This document shows positions 14,819 through 24,000 of a stretch of DNA of 64,000 bases, piece after piece. This DNA comes from an uncultured Oscillospiraceae bacterium. GTDB lineage: Bacteria; Bacillota; Clostridia; Oscillospirales; Oscillospiraceae. The position numbers were made by a program, and so were the translations under genes. The notes below the pieces were generated by a model. That model worked only from the letters and a program-made list of their open reading frames with translations, ran no database searches and was not told the origin of the DNA. Location: positions 1 to 64,000 of the forward strand of contig CAKTNW010000001.1 in the NCBI GenBank assembly GCA_934589145.1. The letters are read 5' to 3'. Each line of letters opens with the position of its first letter. Position 1 is the stretch's first letter.

Positions 14819-15358
14819 ATGATGAAAAACATTCTCTGCGCCGGTGTGGGCGGACAAGGCGTCCTGACGCTGGGCATGGTTCTGGCTGAAGCGGCGGCCA
14901 ATCAGGGAAAATATGTGACCTGGCTCCCGGAGTATGGCTCCGAAATGCGCGGCGGCTCCGCAAGCTGCAAGATCAAGATCGGCGATGAGCCCATCATCAG
15001 TCCCTTTATGGAAGAGATCGACATTCTGGCCGCGCTTCATAAAAATCCGTTGGAAAAGTATGCGGAGCTGGTGGAAGAGGGCGGCATGATCATGGTGGAA
15101 AGCTCCCTTGTCCACGACCTTCCGGACTATCCCGGCCGCACTGTGGTTCGCGTTCCCGCTGTGGAGCTGGCGGAAAAGATCGCCAATCCCAGGGGCATGA
15201 GCGCGGTTATGGTGGGCGCTATCATCGCGGCATCGGAGATCCTCCCCTTTGATGCCGCGCTGGAAGCGGTCTCCTCCTATTACGCCTATAAGAATCTTCC
15301 TGTGGAGATCAACAAGCAGGCGTTTATCGAGGGCTATCAGTACATCAAAAGTCTTTGA
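14819..15358 (+). CDS. korC: 2-oxoacid:ferredoxin oxidoreductase, gamma subunit
   Basis: A 179-residue subunit with the GVGGQGVLTLGMVLA motif near the start, then WLPEYGSEMRGGSASCKIKIG near 40-60, both diagnostic of the gamma domain, which binds CoA and holds the alpha-beta dimer together. The ATG at 14819 overlaps nothing and follows the korB stop at once; ATG 14822 and an in-frame GTG at 14810 are alternatives. It completes the four-subunit enzyme and is followed 25 bases later by a transporter gene. Confidence 0.92.
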   Translation: MMKNILCAGVGGQGVLTLGMVLAEAAANQGKYVTWLPEYGSEMRGGSASCKIKIGDEPIISPFMEEIDILAALHKNPLEKYAELVEEGGMIMVESSLVHDLPDYPGRTVVRVPAVELAEKIANPRGMSAVMVGAIIAASEILPFDAALEAVSSYYAYKNLPVEINKQAFIEGYQYIKSL

Positions 15359-15383
15359 CACATTTTGAAAAGGAGAAAGAAGT

Positions 15384-16673
15384 ATGAACACCACATATAG
15401 CAAGGCAAAGTACTACCTGACGCTGTTCGCGTTGGGCGTCGCCGGCGGCGCGATCTTCATTATCCCCTATATCAAGTTCGTGTTCTATGATCTCCAGCTG
15501 CAGGTGACCGGCATGACCAACGCGCAGTCGGCCCTGTTGATGACAGTTTTCGCCATCGCGTCCCTGGTGGTCGATGTGCCGGGCGGCTTGATCTGCGATA
15601 AGATCAACTCCAAGAAGGGGCTGCTGTTTGCGCTTCTGGCCACTACGGCCCTGACCATTCTGTACGCCTATGTCAACACCTCGTTCATTATGGCGTTCGT
15701 GATCTGGGCGCTGCTGGCATTTATTACCATGGGCATTTATTGGCCCATCTTCTCCAAGGTCAACAATATCATCGGCAACAAGACCGGCACCGCCGGACGC
15801 AGCGGCAGCACCTTCGGCCTGTACTACGCGTTTAACGGTATCGCCGCCGCGCTGCTGCAGGCGCTGGCACTGTGGGTCAGCACCAAGTTCAGCGACCCCG
15901 TCGTTTCGTTCCGGGCTGCCATTTGGGTTGCTGCCGGTTCCACGCTGCTGGCCGCCATTCTGGTATTCTTCTTCTTTGATCAGGAACTGTCCTCTCCTAC
16001 CGTGGAGCAGATGGCTGCCGCCGCGGCAAAGAAGAGCGAATCCCACCTCAGCCTGAAGGATGTTTCCGAGGTGCTGAAGAATTCCTCTATCTGGCTGACC
16101 ATGGCGATCTGCATGATTGCCTACTGCATGTACTCCATGATGTCCTATTTCACCCCGTTCCTGACGGCTGTCGGCGGCGCGTCCCCTGAGTCCTCCGGTA
16201 TCTTCGCCATTATCCGTACCTATGTGTTCCTGGTTCTGGCGCTGGTGGCCGGTCTGATCGCCGACAAGATCTTCAAGGGAACGACCAAGTGGATCACTGT
16301 GGTGTTTGTTGTCACAGCGGTTATCATTGGCGGTCTGTTCATCATGCCTCAGGGCATGAACCCCACCTTCCTGGGCATTTACACGCTGATCCCTGCCGCA
16401 CTGGTGCAGATGTCTTACCCTCTCAAGTACTCTGTCATCGGCGAGATCGGCTGCCCGCAGCATCTGATGGCCACAGCTACCGGTCTGTGTGCCTTTGCCG
16501 GTGCACTGCCTGACCTGGTTCTCGGGCCGATCATCGGCAGCCTCATCGACAGCCGGGGCAATCAGGCGTATTATATCCTCTTCGGCATCCTGATTGCCCT
16601 GCTGCTGCTGGGCGCGCTGTGCGGTATCCTGATCATCCGCAAGCAGAAGGCCCGCGAAGGCGCGAAAGCATAA
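15384..16673 (+). CDS. Major facilitator superfamily transporter
   Basis: A 429-residue membrane protein with about twelve hydrophobic segments, a loop-2-like DVPGGLICDKINSKKG near 65-80 and a central hydrophilic loop near 205-225. Both halves resemble MFS permeases; the second-half counterpart GLIADKIFKG is near 290. AAAGGAG lies eight bases before the ATG. Between the oxidoreductase and the aminotransferase it most likely exchanges or exports a pathway acid, or imports a substrate. No substrate-specific motif is visible. The stop is followed by a large hairpin at 16708. Confidence 0.88.
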   Translation: MNTTYSKAKYYLTLFALGVAGGAIFIIPYIKFVFYDLQLQVTGMTNAQSALLMTVFAIASLVVDVPGGLICDKINSKKGLLFALLATTALTILYAYVNTSFIMAFVIWALLAFITMGIYWPIFSKVNNIIGNKTGTAGRSGSTFGLYYAFNGIAAALLQALALWVSTKFSDPVVSFRAAIWVAAGSTLLAAILVFFFFDQELSSPTVEQMAAAAAKKSESHLSLKDVSEVLKNSSIWLTMAICMIAYCMYSMMSYFTPFLTAVGGASPESSGIFAIIRTYVFLVLALVAGLIADKIFKGTTKWITVVFVVTAVIIGGLFIMPQGMNPTFLGIYTLIPAALVQMSYPLKYSVIGEIGCPQHLMATATGLCAFAGALPDLVLGPIIGSLIDSRGNQAYYILFGILIALLLLGALCGILIIRKQKAREGAKA

Positions 16674-16707
16674 GTCTCTCCATTCTCTCTTTGCCATATC
16701 CCATCTT

Positions 16708-16745
16708 GCTGGGCGGCATGACGCTATGCCGTCATGCCGCCCAGC
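16708..16745. other. Intercistronic stem-loop within the operon
   Basis: GCTGGGCGGCATGACG (16708-16723) pairs perfectly with CGTCATGCCGCCCAGC (16730-16745). There is no T-tract, and 40 bases later the next gene starts, so a processing or mRNA-stability element, or weak attenuation, is more likely than full termination. Confidence 0.65.
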
Positions 16746-16785
16746 GCCTATCAATCAAGCGTCAGAAGCATGAAAGGATAAAGTT

Positions 16786-17973
16786 ATGATAAAATTTGCT
16801 GACAGAACCGCAGAAATGCAGGCTTCCGAAATTCGCGAATCCTATAAGCTGATGGGTATTCCCGGCATGATCTCCATGGCTTCCGGCAGTCCCAACCCCG
16901 CCTACTATCCCGCGGAGGCGATCAAGCAGGCGGCTATGTATGTTTACGACCACATGCCCAGCGACGCCATGGCCTATGCCTCTACCGAGGGCTACGCCCC
17001 CCTGCGTGACAAGCTTGTAGACCGTATGTGGGCGAAGGCCGGTGTGAAATGCACCCGGGATAACATCTCGCTGATCAGCGGCTCCCAGCAGGGCCTGGAG
17101 ATGGCAGCCAAGATTTTTGTCAACGAGGGCGATTATATTGCCTGCGAGACGCCGTCATACATGGGCGCGTTCAATGCCTTCTGCCCCTATCAGCCCCGCT
17201 ATGAGAGTGTTCCCACGGACGAGCTTGGCATGCTGCCGGAGGAACTGGATCGCATTCTGGCCAATAATGACCGCGTCAAGCTGATCTATGTGATCCCCAA
17301 CTTCCAGAATCCTACGGGACACACCTGGTCTCTGGAGCGCCGCAAGGCTTTTATGGACGTGGTCAACAAATATGAGATCCCGGTGATCGAGGATGATCCC
17401 TACGGCGAGCTGCGCTATGAGGGCGAACCGCTGCCCTCTCTGAAGTCTATGGACACCAAGGGCCTCGTTATTTATCTGGGCTCCTTCTCCAAGATCCTCG
17501 CGCCCGGCTTCCGTGTTGCCTGGGTCTGCGCGGAGCCGGTGATCATCGAGAAGTTCGTTCTTGCCAAGCAGGGCAGCGATATGCAGGTGGCATCCAACAA
17601 CGCGCTGCTGATCAACCAGTACATGGAAATGAACGATCTGGACGCCCATGTGCAGGAGATCATCGCGGGCTATCGTCATCGCCGGGATGTTATGCTGAAG
17701 GCGATGGATGAGAATTTCCCCTCCTGCCTGAAGTGGAACAAGCCGGAGGGCGGCCTGTTTATCTGGGTCACACTGCCGGAGGGGATCGACGCGCACGACA
17801 TTCTGAATGTCTGCGTAGAGAACAAGGTGATCTTTGTGACCGGCAAGCTGTTCTATCCGGTAAACGGCCCCACCAATACGCTGCGCCTGAACTTCTCGAA
17901 GATGGATGACGAGCAGATCGTCGAGGGGATCCGCCGCATGGGCGTGGCCGTGAAGAAAGCCCTGGGGGAGTAA
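16786..17973 (+). CDS. PLP-dependent aminotransferase (class I/II, LysN/2-aminoadipate type)
   Basis: A 395-residue fold-type I aminotransferase. GSQQGLEMAAKIF near 89-101 binds the PLP phosphate; NFQNPTGHTW near 171-180 and DDPYGELRY near 203-211 hold the ring; Lys of GSFSKILAPGFR near 236 forms the Schiff base; the substrate-binding Arg is in TLRLNFSK near the end. It has no DNA-binding domain, so it is not a MocR regulator. Relatives use 2-aminoadipate, aromatic or branched amino acids. In this operon it should supply the 2-oxoacid oxidised by KorABCD. Confidence 0.9.
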   Translation: MIKFADRTAEMQASEIRESYKLMGIPGMISMASGSPNPAYYPAEAIKQAAMYVYDHMPSDAMAYASTEGYAPLRDKLVDRMWAKAGVKCTRDNISLISGSQQGLEMAAKIFVNEGDYIACETPSYMGAFNAFCPYQPRYESVPTDELGMLPEELDRILANNDRVKLIYVIPNFQNPTGHTWSLERRKAFMDVVNKYEIPVIEDDPYGELRYEGEPLPSLKSMDTKGLVIYLGSFSKILAPGFRVAWVCAEPVIIEKFVLAKQGSDMQVASNNALLINQYMEMNDLDAHVQEIIAGYRHRRDVMLKAMDENFPSCLKWNKPEGGLFIWVTLPEGIDAHDILNVCVENKVIFVTGKLFYPVNGPTNTLRLNFSKMDDEQIVEGIRRMGVAVKKALGE

Positions 17974-17990
17974 GCGGAAGAGGAATTTTT

Positions 17991-18671
17991 ATGATCAATA
18001 AAGTAACGGACATTGAGAGTGCCATCGGCCATGTGAAGGCAGGAGATACCATCATGATCGGCGGCTTCACTCTTTCCGGCTGCCCGTTGAACCTGCTGCG
18101 AGAGCTGGCAAAGCATCCGGAGATCAACCGCCTGACGGCGATCTCCGAGGATATCGGCTATGCCAATCCAATCAACGCCCGCTCCGTGGGCGAGCTGTAT
18201 GACAATCATCAGATCAGTACGATCCGCGCGTCATTTCTGGGTTCCAATCAGCGGATCAACGATCTCATCCGGGACGGCGCTCTTGCGTATGAGCTGATCC
18301 CCCAGGGAACGCTGGCCGAGCGTTTGCGGGCCGGCGGCGCCGGTATCGGCGGCTTTTATACACCTACCGGCATTGGCACGGTGGTGGAGAAAGGAAAGGA
18401 AAAGAAGGTCATCAACGGAAAGGAATATCTGCTGGAGCTTCCCTTGCGGGCCAATGTGGCGCTGATCAAGGCGTACCGGGCGGACCGCATGGGAAACGCG
18501 GAGTTCCTGTATTCGGCAAAGAACTTCAATCCGCTGATGGCGATGGCCGCCGATACCGTAATCCTGGAGGTGGAAGAGCTTGTGGAGCCCGGTGAGATCG
18601 ATCCCGGTCGGGTGGAGCTGCCCGGGGTGTTCGTTGACCATGTGGTCTTGGTGGAAGGAGGCGGATATTGA
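17991..18671 (+). CDS. CoA-transferase subunit A (class I)
   Basis: A 226-residue alpha subunit of a 3-oxoacid/acyl-CoA transferase: GDTIMIGGFTLSGCPLNLL near 18-36, FLGSNQRIND and GGAGIGGFYTPTG near 115-127, the usual glycine-rich loops. With subunit B it moves CoA from the acyl-CoA product to acetate or another acid, saving the thioester energy. Start ATG 17991 follows AGAGGA. The stop overlaps the next start by one base. It is AtoD-like in length, but the acyl group cannot be read from the sequence. Confidence 0.9.
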   Translation: MINKVTDIESAIGHVKAGDTIMIGGFTLSGCPLNLLRELAKHPEINRLTAISEDIGYANPINARSVGELYDNHQISTIRASFLGSNQRINDLIRDGALAYELIPQGTLAERLRAGGAGIGGFYTPTGIGTVVEKGKEKKVINGKEYLLELPLRANVALIKAYRADRMGNAEFLYSAKNFNPLMAMAADTVILEVEELVEPGEIDPGRVELPGVFVDHVVLVEGGGY

Positions 18672-19393
18672 TGGCAGATCCGCGTAAAACGATTGCCAGG
18701 AATATCGCGCCGATGCTGCACGACGGAGACTTCGTCAATCTGGGCGTCGGAATCCCCACGCTGGTGGGCAGCTATATTCCCCAGGATGTCACTGTGCTGC
18801 TTCACGGAGAAAACGGCTGCATCGGTCAGGATCGCATCGTTTCCGGAACCCCGGAGGAGATGACGCGGTGGGAGCGGAGCCACGGCGGGCAGCAGGGCGA
18901 TTGGCGCAAGGGTCACCGCGACCTGATCAATGCCAGCTGCGAGCACATCACGCTGATCCCCGGCGCCTGCTGCTTTGACAGCGCGGTGTCCTTTGCCATG
19001 GCACGCGGCGGCCGGCTGGATGTCACCGTGCTGGGTGGTCTCCAGGTGGACATCGAGGGCAATCTTGCCAACTGGATCGTTCCCGGAAAACGGATTTCCG
19101 GCATGGGAGGCGCGATGGATCTGGTCAACGGCGCGAAGAAAGTCATCGTGGCCATGGAGCATTGCACCAAGACCGGCGAGCCCAAGATCCTGAACCGCTG
19201 CAATATGCCGTTGACAGCCGTTCGCTGCGTTGATATTGTAGTAACGGAGCTGTGTGTGCTGCGGCATATTGAAAACGGCTTTGAGGTACTGGCAATCGCA
19301 CCGGGACTTTCGCCGGAGGAGCTGCAGCAAAAGACAGAAGCACCGCTTACCTTTGCCGGGAACCTTCAGCCCATGCTTCTGGCTGAGGATTGA
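18671..19393 (+). CDS. CoA-transferase subunit B (class I)
   Basis: A 240-residue beta subunit. The catalytic Glu lies in HGENGCIGQ near 45-53, equivalent to SENG in AtoA and SCOT. FVNLGVGIPTLVGSY opens the protein, and GMGGAMDLVNGAKKVIVAMEH near 145-165 is conserved in the family. An in-frame TTG one codon earlier (18668) is possible, but the ATG is preferred. With subunit A it forms the last catalytic step of the operon. The tail ends in a short segment similar to AtoA. Confidence 0.9.
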   Translation: MADPRKTIARNIAPMLHDGDFVNLGVGIPTLVGSYIPQDVTVLLHGENGCIGQDRIVSGTPEEMTRWERSHGGQQGDWRKGHRDLINASCEHITLIPGACCFDSAVSFAMARGGRLDVTVLGGLQVDIEGNLANWIVPGKRISGMGGAMDLVNGAKKVIVAMEHCTKTGEPKILNRCNMPLTAVRCVDIVVTELCVLRHIENGFEVLAIAPGLSPEELQQKTEAPLTFAGNLQPMLLAED

Positions 19394-19436
19394 GCTGAGG
19401 ACGGCAGGGTTCCGCTGTTTTTAAAGGAGATGGGAT

Positions 19437-20837
19437 ATGTTAGAAGCTGTGATCAAAGTATTCGATGTTCTGGTGGATATCGGCAACTTCTTGTGGGGCA
19501 CACCCATGTTTGTATGCCTGACCGCCATTTCCATCATATTTACCATTGGGACAAAGGGATTTCAATTTACGCACTTCGTATACAGCATTAAAAACACATT
19601 GGGAAAACGCTTTGTCGGCGTTACGGCAAAGGAGGGCACGATTTCTCCGTTTAAGGCGACCTGCCTGGCGCTGTGCAACACGCTGGGTGTCGGCAACATT
19701 GTGGGCGTGTCGCTGGCGGTTTCGCTGGGCGGCCCCGGCGCGATCTTCTGGATCTGGGTGGCCGGTATCCTGGCATTGAGCATTAAGTACGCGGAGATCA
19801 CCCTGGGTGTCAAGTACCGGGAGAAGGATCCGGCCACGGGGATGTACCGCGGCGGCTTTATCTGGTATGTGGAGAAGGGCCTGGGGAAAAAGTGGAAGTG
19901 GCTTTCTGTTGTATATGCCGTTGTGCTGACGGTGGTCTACATCAACGCGCCGGCGGTTCAGGTGAACTCTGCGGTCTCCGCTGTTACCAATTGCTTTCCC
20001 GGTATCCCTACGCTGCTGCTGGGAACCATTTTCGCCTTGATCGTGTTCTTTATTCTGAATGGCGGCCTGAAGAGAGTCAGCGGCTTCGCCGAAGCGGTCG
20101 TCCCGGTTATGGCGGGCGCCTACTTTATCCTGACGCTGCTGGTGCTGATTTTGAACATCACCGAGCTTCCGGCCGCGTTCGGAGCCATTTTCTATCACGC
20201 GGTCACGGATACCAAGGCAATCACCGGCGGTTTCGGCGGCGCAACGGTTGCCGCCGCGCTGCGGTACGGTATTGCCCGAGGCTTCTATTCCAACGGCGCC
20301 GGTACAGGCGATTCCCCCATGGCTCACGCCGCGGCGGATGTGGAGCATCCCTCTCAGCAGGGCATGTGGGGTATTACCGAGGTCGTGATCGATGTGCTGG
20401 TCTGCACCTGCACCGGTCTGGCTGTCCTGGTGACCGGTACCTGGGAAACCGGACTGAGCGGTGCACCGCTTACGGCATCGGCATTTTCCGCAGCGTTCCA
20501 CAGCACGACGTTCGGCAATATTTTTGTGGCAATCACTATCGTTCTGTTTGCCATAACAACAGCGACGGCCTGCGGACATTATGGCTCCATCTGCTTGGGC
20601 TATCTGACCAAGAGCAAGGTGATCCGGTTCCTCTATATCTGCGTCATTTCGCTGTGGGCGGTCTTTGAATGCATCCCCACCTTTGTGGAGAATATTTCCT
20701 TCTTCTGGAGCGTCGGCGATTTCAACGTGGCGATCACGATCTTCCTGAATTTGATCGCGCTGTTCCTGCTGCGAAAGGATGTATTCCAGACCACCGAGGA
20801 CTTCCGGAAATCAATAAGCACCCAGAAGCAAAAATGA
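19437..20837 (+). CDS. Alanine/glycine:cation symporter (AGCS family)
   Basis: A 466-residue membrane protein of the usual AGCS length with 10-11 hydrophobic segments. Signature runs are CNTLGVGNIVGVSLAV near 80-95, GPGAIFWIWVAGILALSIKYAEI and GIARGFYSNGAGTGDSPMAHA near 280-300, the last being the family hallmark. It uses Na+ or H+ to take up amino acids, classically alanine or glycine. It ends the operon and probably brings in the amino acid that the aminotransferase uses. Substrate range in distant members is wider than alanine. Confidence 0.93.
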   Translation: MLEAVIKVFDVLVDIGNFLWGTPMFVCLTAISIIFTIGTKGFQFTHFVYSIKNTLGKRFVGVTAKEGTISPFKATCLALCNTLGVGNIVGVSLAVSLGGPGAIFWIWVAGILALSIKYAEITLGVKYREKDPATGMYRGGFIWYVEKGLGKKWKWLSVVYAVVLTVVYINAPAVQVNSAVSAVTNCFPGIPTLLLGTIFALIVFFILNGGLKRVSGFAEAVVPVMAGAYFILTLLVLILNITELPAAFGAIFYHAVTDTKAITGGFGGATVAAALRYGIARGFYSNGAGTGDSPMAHAAADVEHPSQQGMWGITEVVIDVLVCTCTGLAVLVTGTWETGLSGAPLTASAFSAAFHSTTFGNIFVAITIVLFAITTATACGHYGSICLGYLTKSKVIRFLYICVISLWAVFECIPTFVENISFFWSVGDFNVAITIFLNLIALFLLRKDVFQTTEDFRKSISTQKQK

Positions 20838-20925
20838 GCGGCTGTGTTTTGCGCTGTGACGGCTGCGAACGGCAGTACCGCGCAAAAGATACAAACGTAC
20901 CATCCTATGAGATTTTCCACCTATA

Positions 20926-20963
20926 GCAGAGAAGCCGGAGGCCGTGGCCTCCGGCTTCTCTGC
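20926..20963. terminator. Strong hairpin after the operon
   Basis: GCAGAGAAGCCGGAGGCC and its exact complement around GT make an 18-bp stem. There is no long T-run (TTGGCTTGTCTCTTT follows), but it is well placed 88 bases after the symporter stop. Confidence 0.65.
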
Positions 20964-21095
20964 GTTGGCTTGTCTCTTTACGCTTCGGCAGGAGATATCT
21001 CACAATATTTTTAACAAAATCTTAACGCAAGAGCGGCAAAAAATGTGGTATGGTATGTACCAATAACAACACCTAAACGGAGGAATATCGTACCT

Positions 21096-24000
21096 ATGAA
21101 TACCTATCGCGCTGGTATCGACATTGGCTCCACCACCGTGAAGCTGGTGGTACTGGACGAAAACGACAACATTCTCTACGGCGATTACCGCCGCCATCAG
21201 GCCCACACCCAGCAGACGCTGGCCGACCTGCTGCGGGAGGCGCGGGAGACCCTGGGCGACTGCGCCCTGCGGCCCGCCATCACCGGCTCCGGCTCCATCA
21301 ATCTGGGCCGGGCGCTGGACATCCCCTTCGTGCAGGAGGTGGTGGCGGTGGCCACAGCGCTGGAAAAGCGCTATCCCCGGACGGACGTGGCCATCGAGCT
21401 GGGCGGCGAGGACGCCAAGATCATCTATTTCACCGGCGGCCTGGAGGAGCGGATGAACGGTGTATGCGCCGGCGGCACCGGCTCCTTCATCGACCAGATG
21501 GCCGCCCTGCTGCAGACCGACGCCAAGGGCCTTAACGACGCGGCGGCGGACTATCAGGAGCTGTACACCATTGCCGCCCGGTGCGGCGTGTTCGCCAAGA
21601 CCGACATCCAGCCCCTCATCAACGAGGGCGCGACCCGGGCCGATCTGGCCGCCTCCATCTTCCAAGCGGTGGTGAATCAGACCATCTCCGGCCTTGCCTG
21701 CGGCAAGCCCATCCGGGGCTGCGTGGCCTTTCTGGGCGGGCCGCTGCACTTCCTGCCGGAGCTGAAAAAGGCCTTTATCCGCACGCTGAAGCTGACATCG
21801 GAGAACATCGTGGATCCCGACGACTCCCACCTGTTCGCCGCCATGGGCGCGGCACTGGAGACGGAGCCGGGCGCGGCGGCGCGGCCCATCGGGGAGCTGA
21901 TCGACCGTCTGGCCCAGGGCGTCACCATGGCCTTTGAGATCAAGCGTCTGCCGCCGCTGTTCTCGGATAAGACGGAGTACGACACCTTCTGTGACCGCCA
22001 CGCCCACGCGGTGGTGGCCAAGGCCGATCTGGATACATACGAGGGAGACTGCTTCCTGGGCATCGACGCAGGCTCCACCACCACCAAGCTGGCCCTGACC
22101 GGTGCGGAGGGGGAGCTTCTGTGGTCGTACTACGCCAACAACAGCGGCAGCCCCATCCGGACCGCCATGGACGCCATGGCCCAGCTTGCCCGCCTGCTGC
22201 CGCCCACGGCCCGCATCGCCCGCTCCTGCTCCACCGGCTATGGCGAGGCACTGCTGAAGGCCGCCTTTCACCTGGACGAGGGCGAGGTGGAGACCATCGC
22301 CCACACCACGGCGGCGGCCTTCTTCGACCCGCAGGTGGACTGCGTGCTGGACATCGGCGGCCAGGATATGAAGTGCATCCGGCTGAAAAACGGCACCGTA
22401 GACAGCGTCATGCTGAACGAGGCGTGCTCCTCCGGCTGCGGCTCGTTTTTGGAAAATTTTGCCAACTCTCTGGGCTTTACGGCGGCCCAGTTCGCCGACG
22501 AGGCCCTGTTTGCCCGGCACCCGGTGGATCTGGGCACCCGCTGCACCGTGTTTATGAACTCCAACGTGAAGCAGGCCCAGAAGGAGGGCGCGGCGGTGTC
22601 GGACATCTCCGCCGGTCTTGCCTACTCTGTTATCAAGAACGCCCTGTTCAAGGTCATCAAGCTGGCCGACGCCCATGAGCTGGGCCGCCACATCGTGGTG
22701 CAGGGCGGCACCTTCTATAATAAGGCGGTGCTGCGTGCCTTCGAGCGTATCGCCGGTGTGGACGCGGTGTGCCCCGATATCTCCGGACTGATGGGCGCCT
22801 TCGGCGCGGCGCTGATCGCCCGTGACCGCTATCACGGCCAGCCCACGGAGACGCTGGACTTCCCCCATATTGCCGCCCTGACCTATACGGCGAAAACCGC
22901 TCGCTGCGGCGGGTGCGAGAATAACTGCCTGCTGACGGTGAACACCTTCTCCGACGGCGGCCGCTATATCTCCGGCAACCGCTGCGAAAAGCGGGTGAAG
23001 AACCCCAACGCCGCCCAGCCCGGCGCCAATCTGATGGCCTATAAGCGGCAGCGGCTGTTTGACTATCCGGCGCTTTCGGAGGCGGAAGCGCCCCGGGGCG
23101 TCATCGGCATCCCACGGGTGCTGAACCTGTACGAAAACTTCCCCTATTGGGCCACCTTCTTCCGGAAGCTGGGCTTCCGGGTGGTGGTGTCCCCCTTCTC
23201 CACCCGTGCCATCTACGAGATGGGCATGGAGTCCATCCCCTCCGAGTCGGAGTGCTATCCCGCCAAGCTGGCCCACGGCCATGTGGAATGGCTGGTGCAG
23301 CACGGGATCACCACCATCTTCCACCCCTGCGTGTTCTATGAGTATCAGGAGACGCCGGACGCCCAGAACCACTATAACTGCCCCATGGTGGTCTCCTATC
23401 CGGAGAACCTGAAAAACAACGTGGAGGCCATCACCTCCGGACAGGTGCGGTATATCCGGCCCTTCATCGCCTTTACCGGCGAGAAAACGGCGGAGGATCG
23501 GCTGGTGAAGCTGTGCCGCGACGTGTGGGATATCCCCGCTGCCGAAGTCCGCGCCGCCGCCCGTGCCGCGTGGACGGAGCAGCGCCGGGCCAAGGACGAC
23601 ATCCGTGCCGAGGGCCGCCGCTGCCTTGCGGAGATGGAGCAAAGCGGCAAGCGGGGCGTGGTGCTGGCGGGACGGCCCTACCACATCGACCCGGAGATCA
23701 ACCACGGCATCCCGGAGCTCATCGCCTCCTATGGCCTGTATGTGTTTACCGAGGACAGTCTGCCCCTGGACACCCCGCCCCAGCGTCCCCTGCGTGTGGT
23801 GGATCAGTGGGTGTTCCACTCCCGGCTGTACGCCGCCGCGGAGTTCGTGGGCAGGCGGGACGATCTGGAGCTGGTGCAGCTGTTCTCCTTCGGCTGCGGC
23901 CTGGACGCCGTCACCACCGATCAGGTGTGTGAGATCCTGGAGAAGTGCAGCAAGCTCTATACCGTGCTGAAGATCGACGAGGTCAATAACCTGGGCGCGG

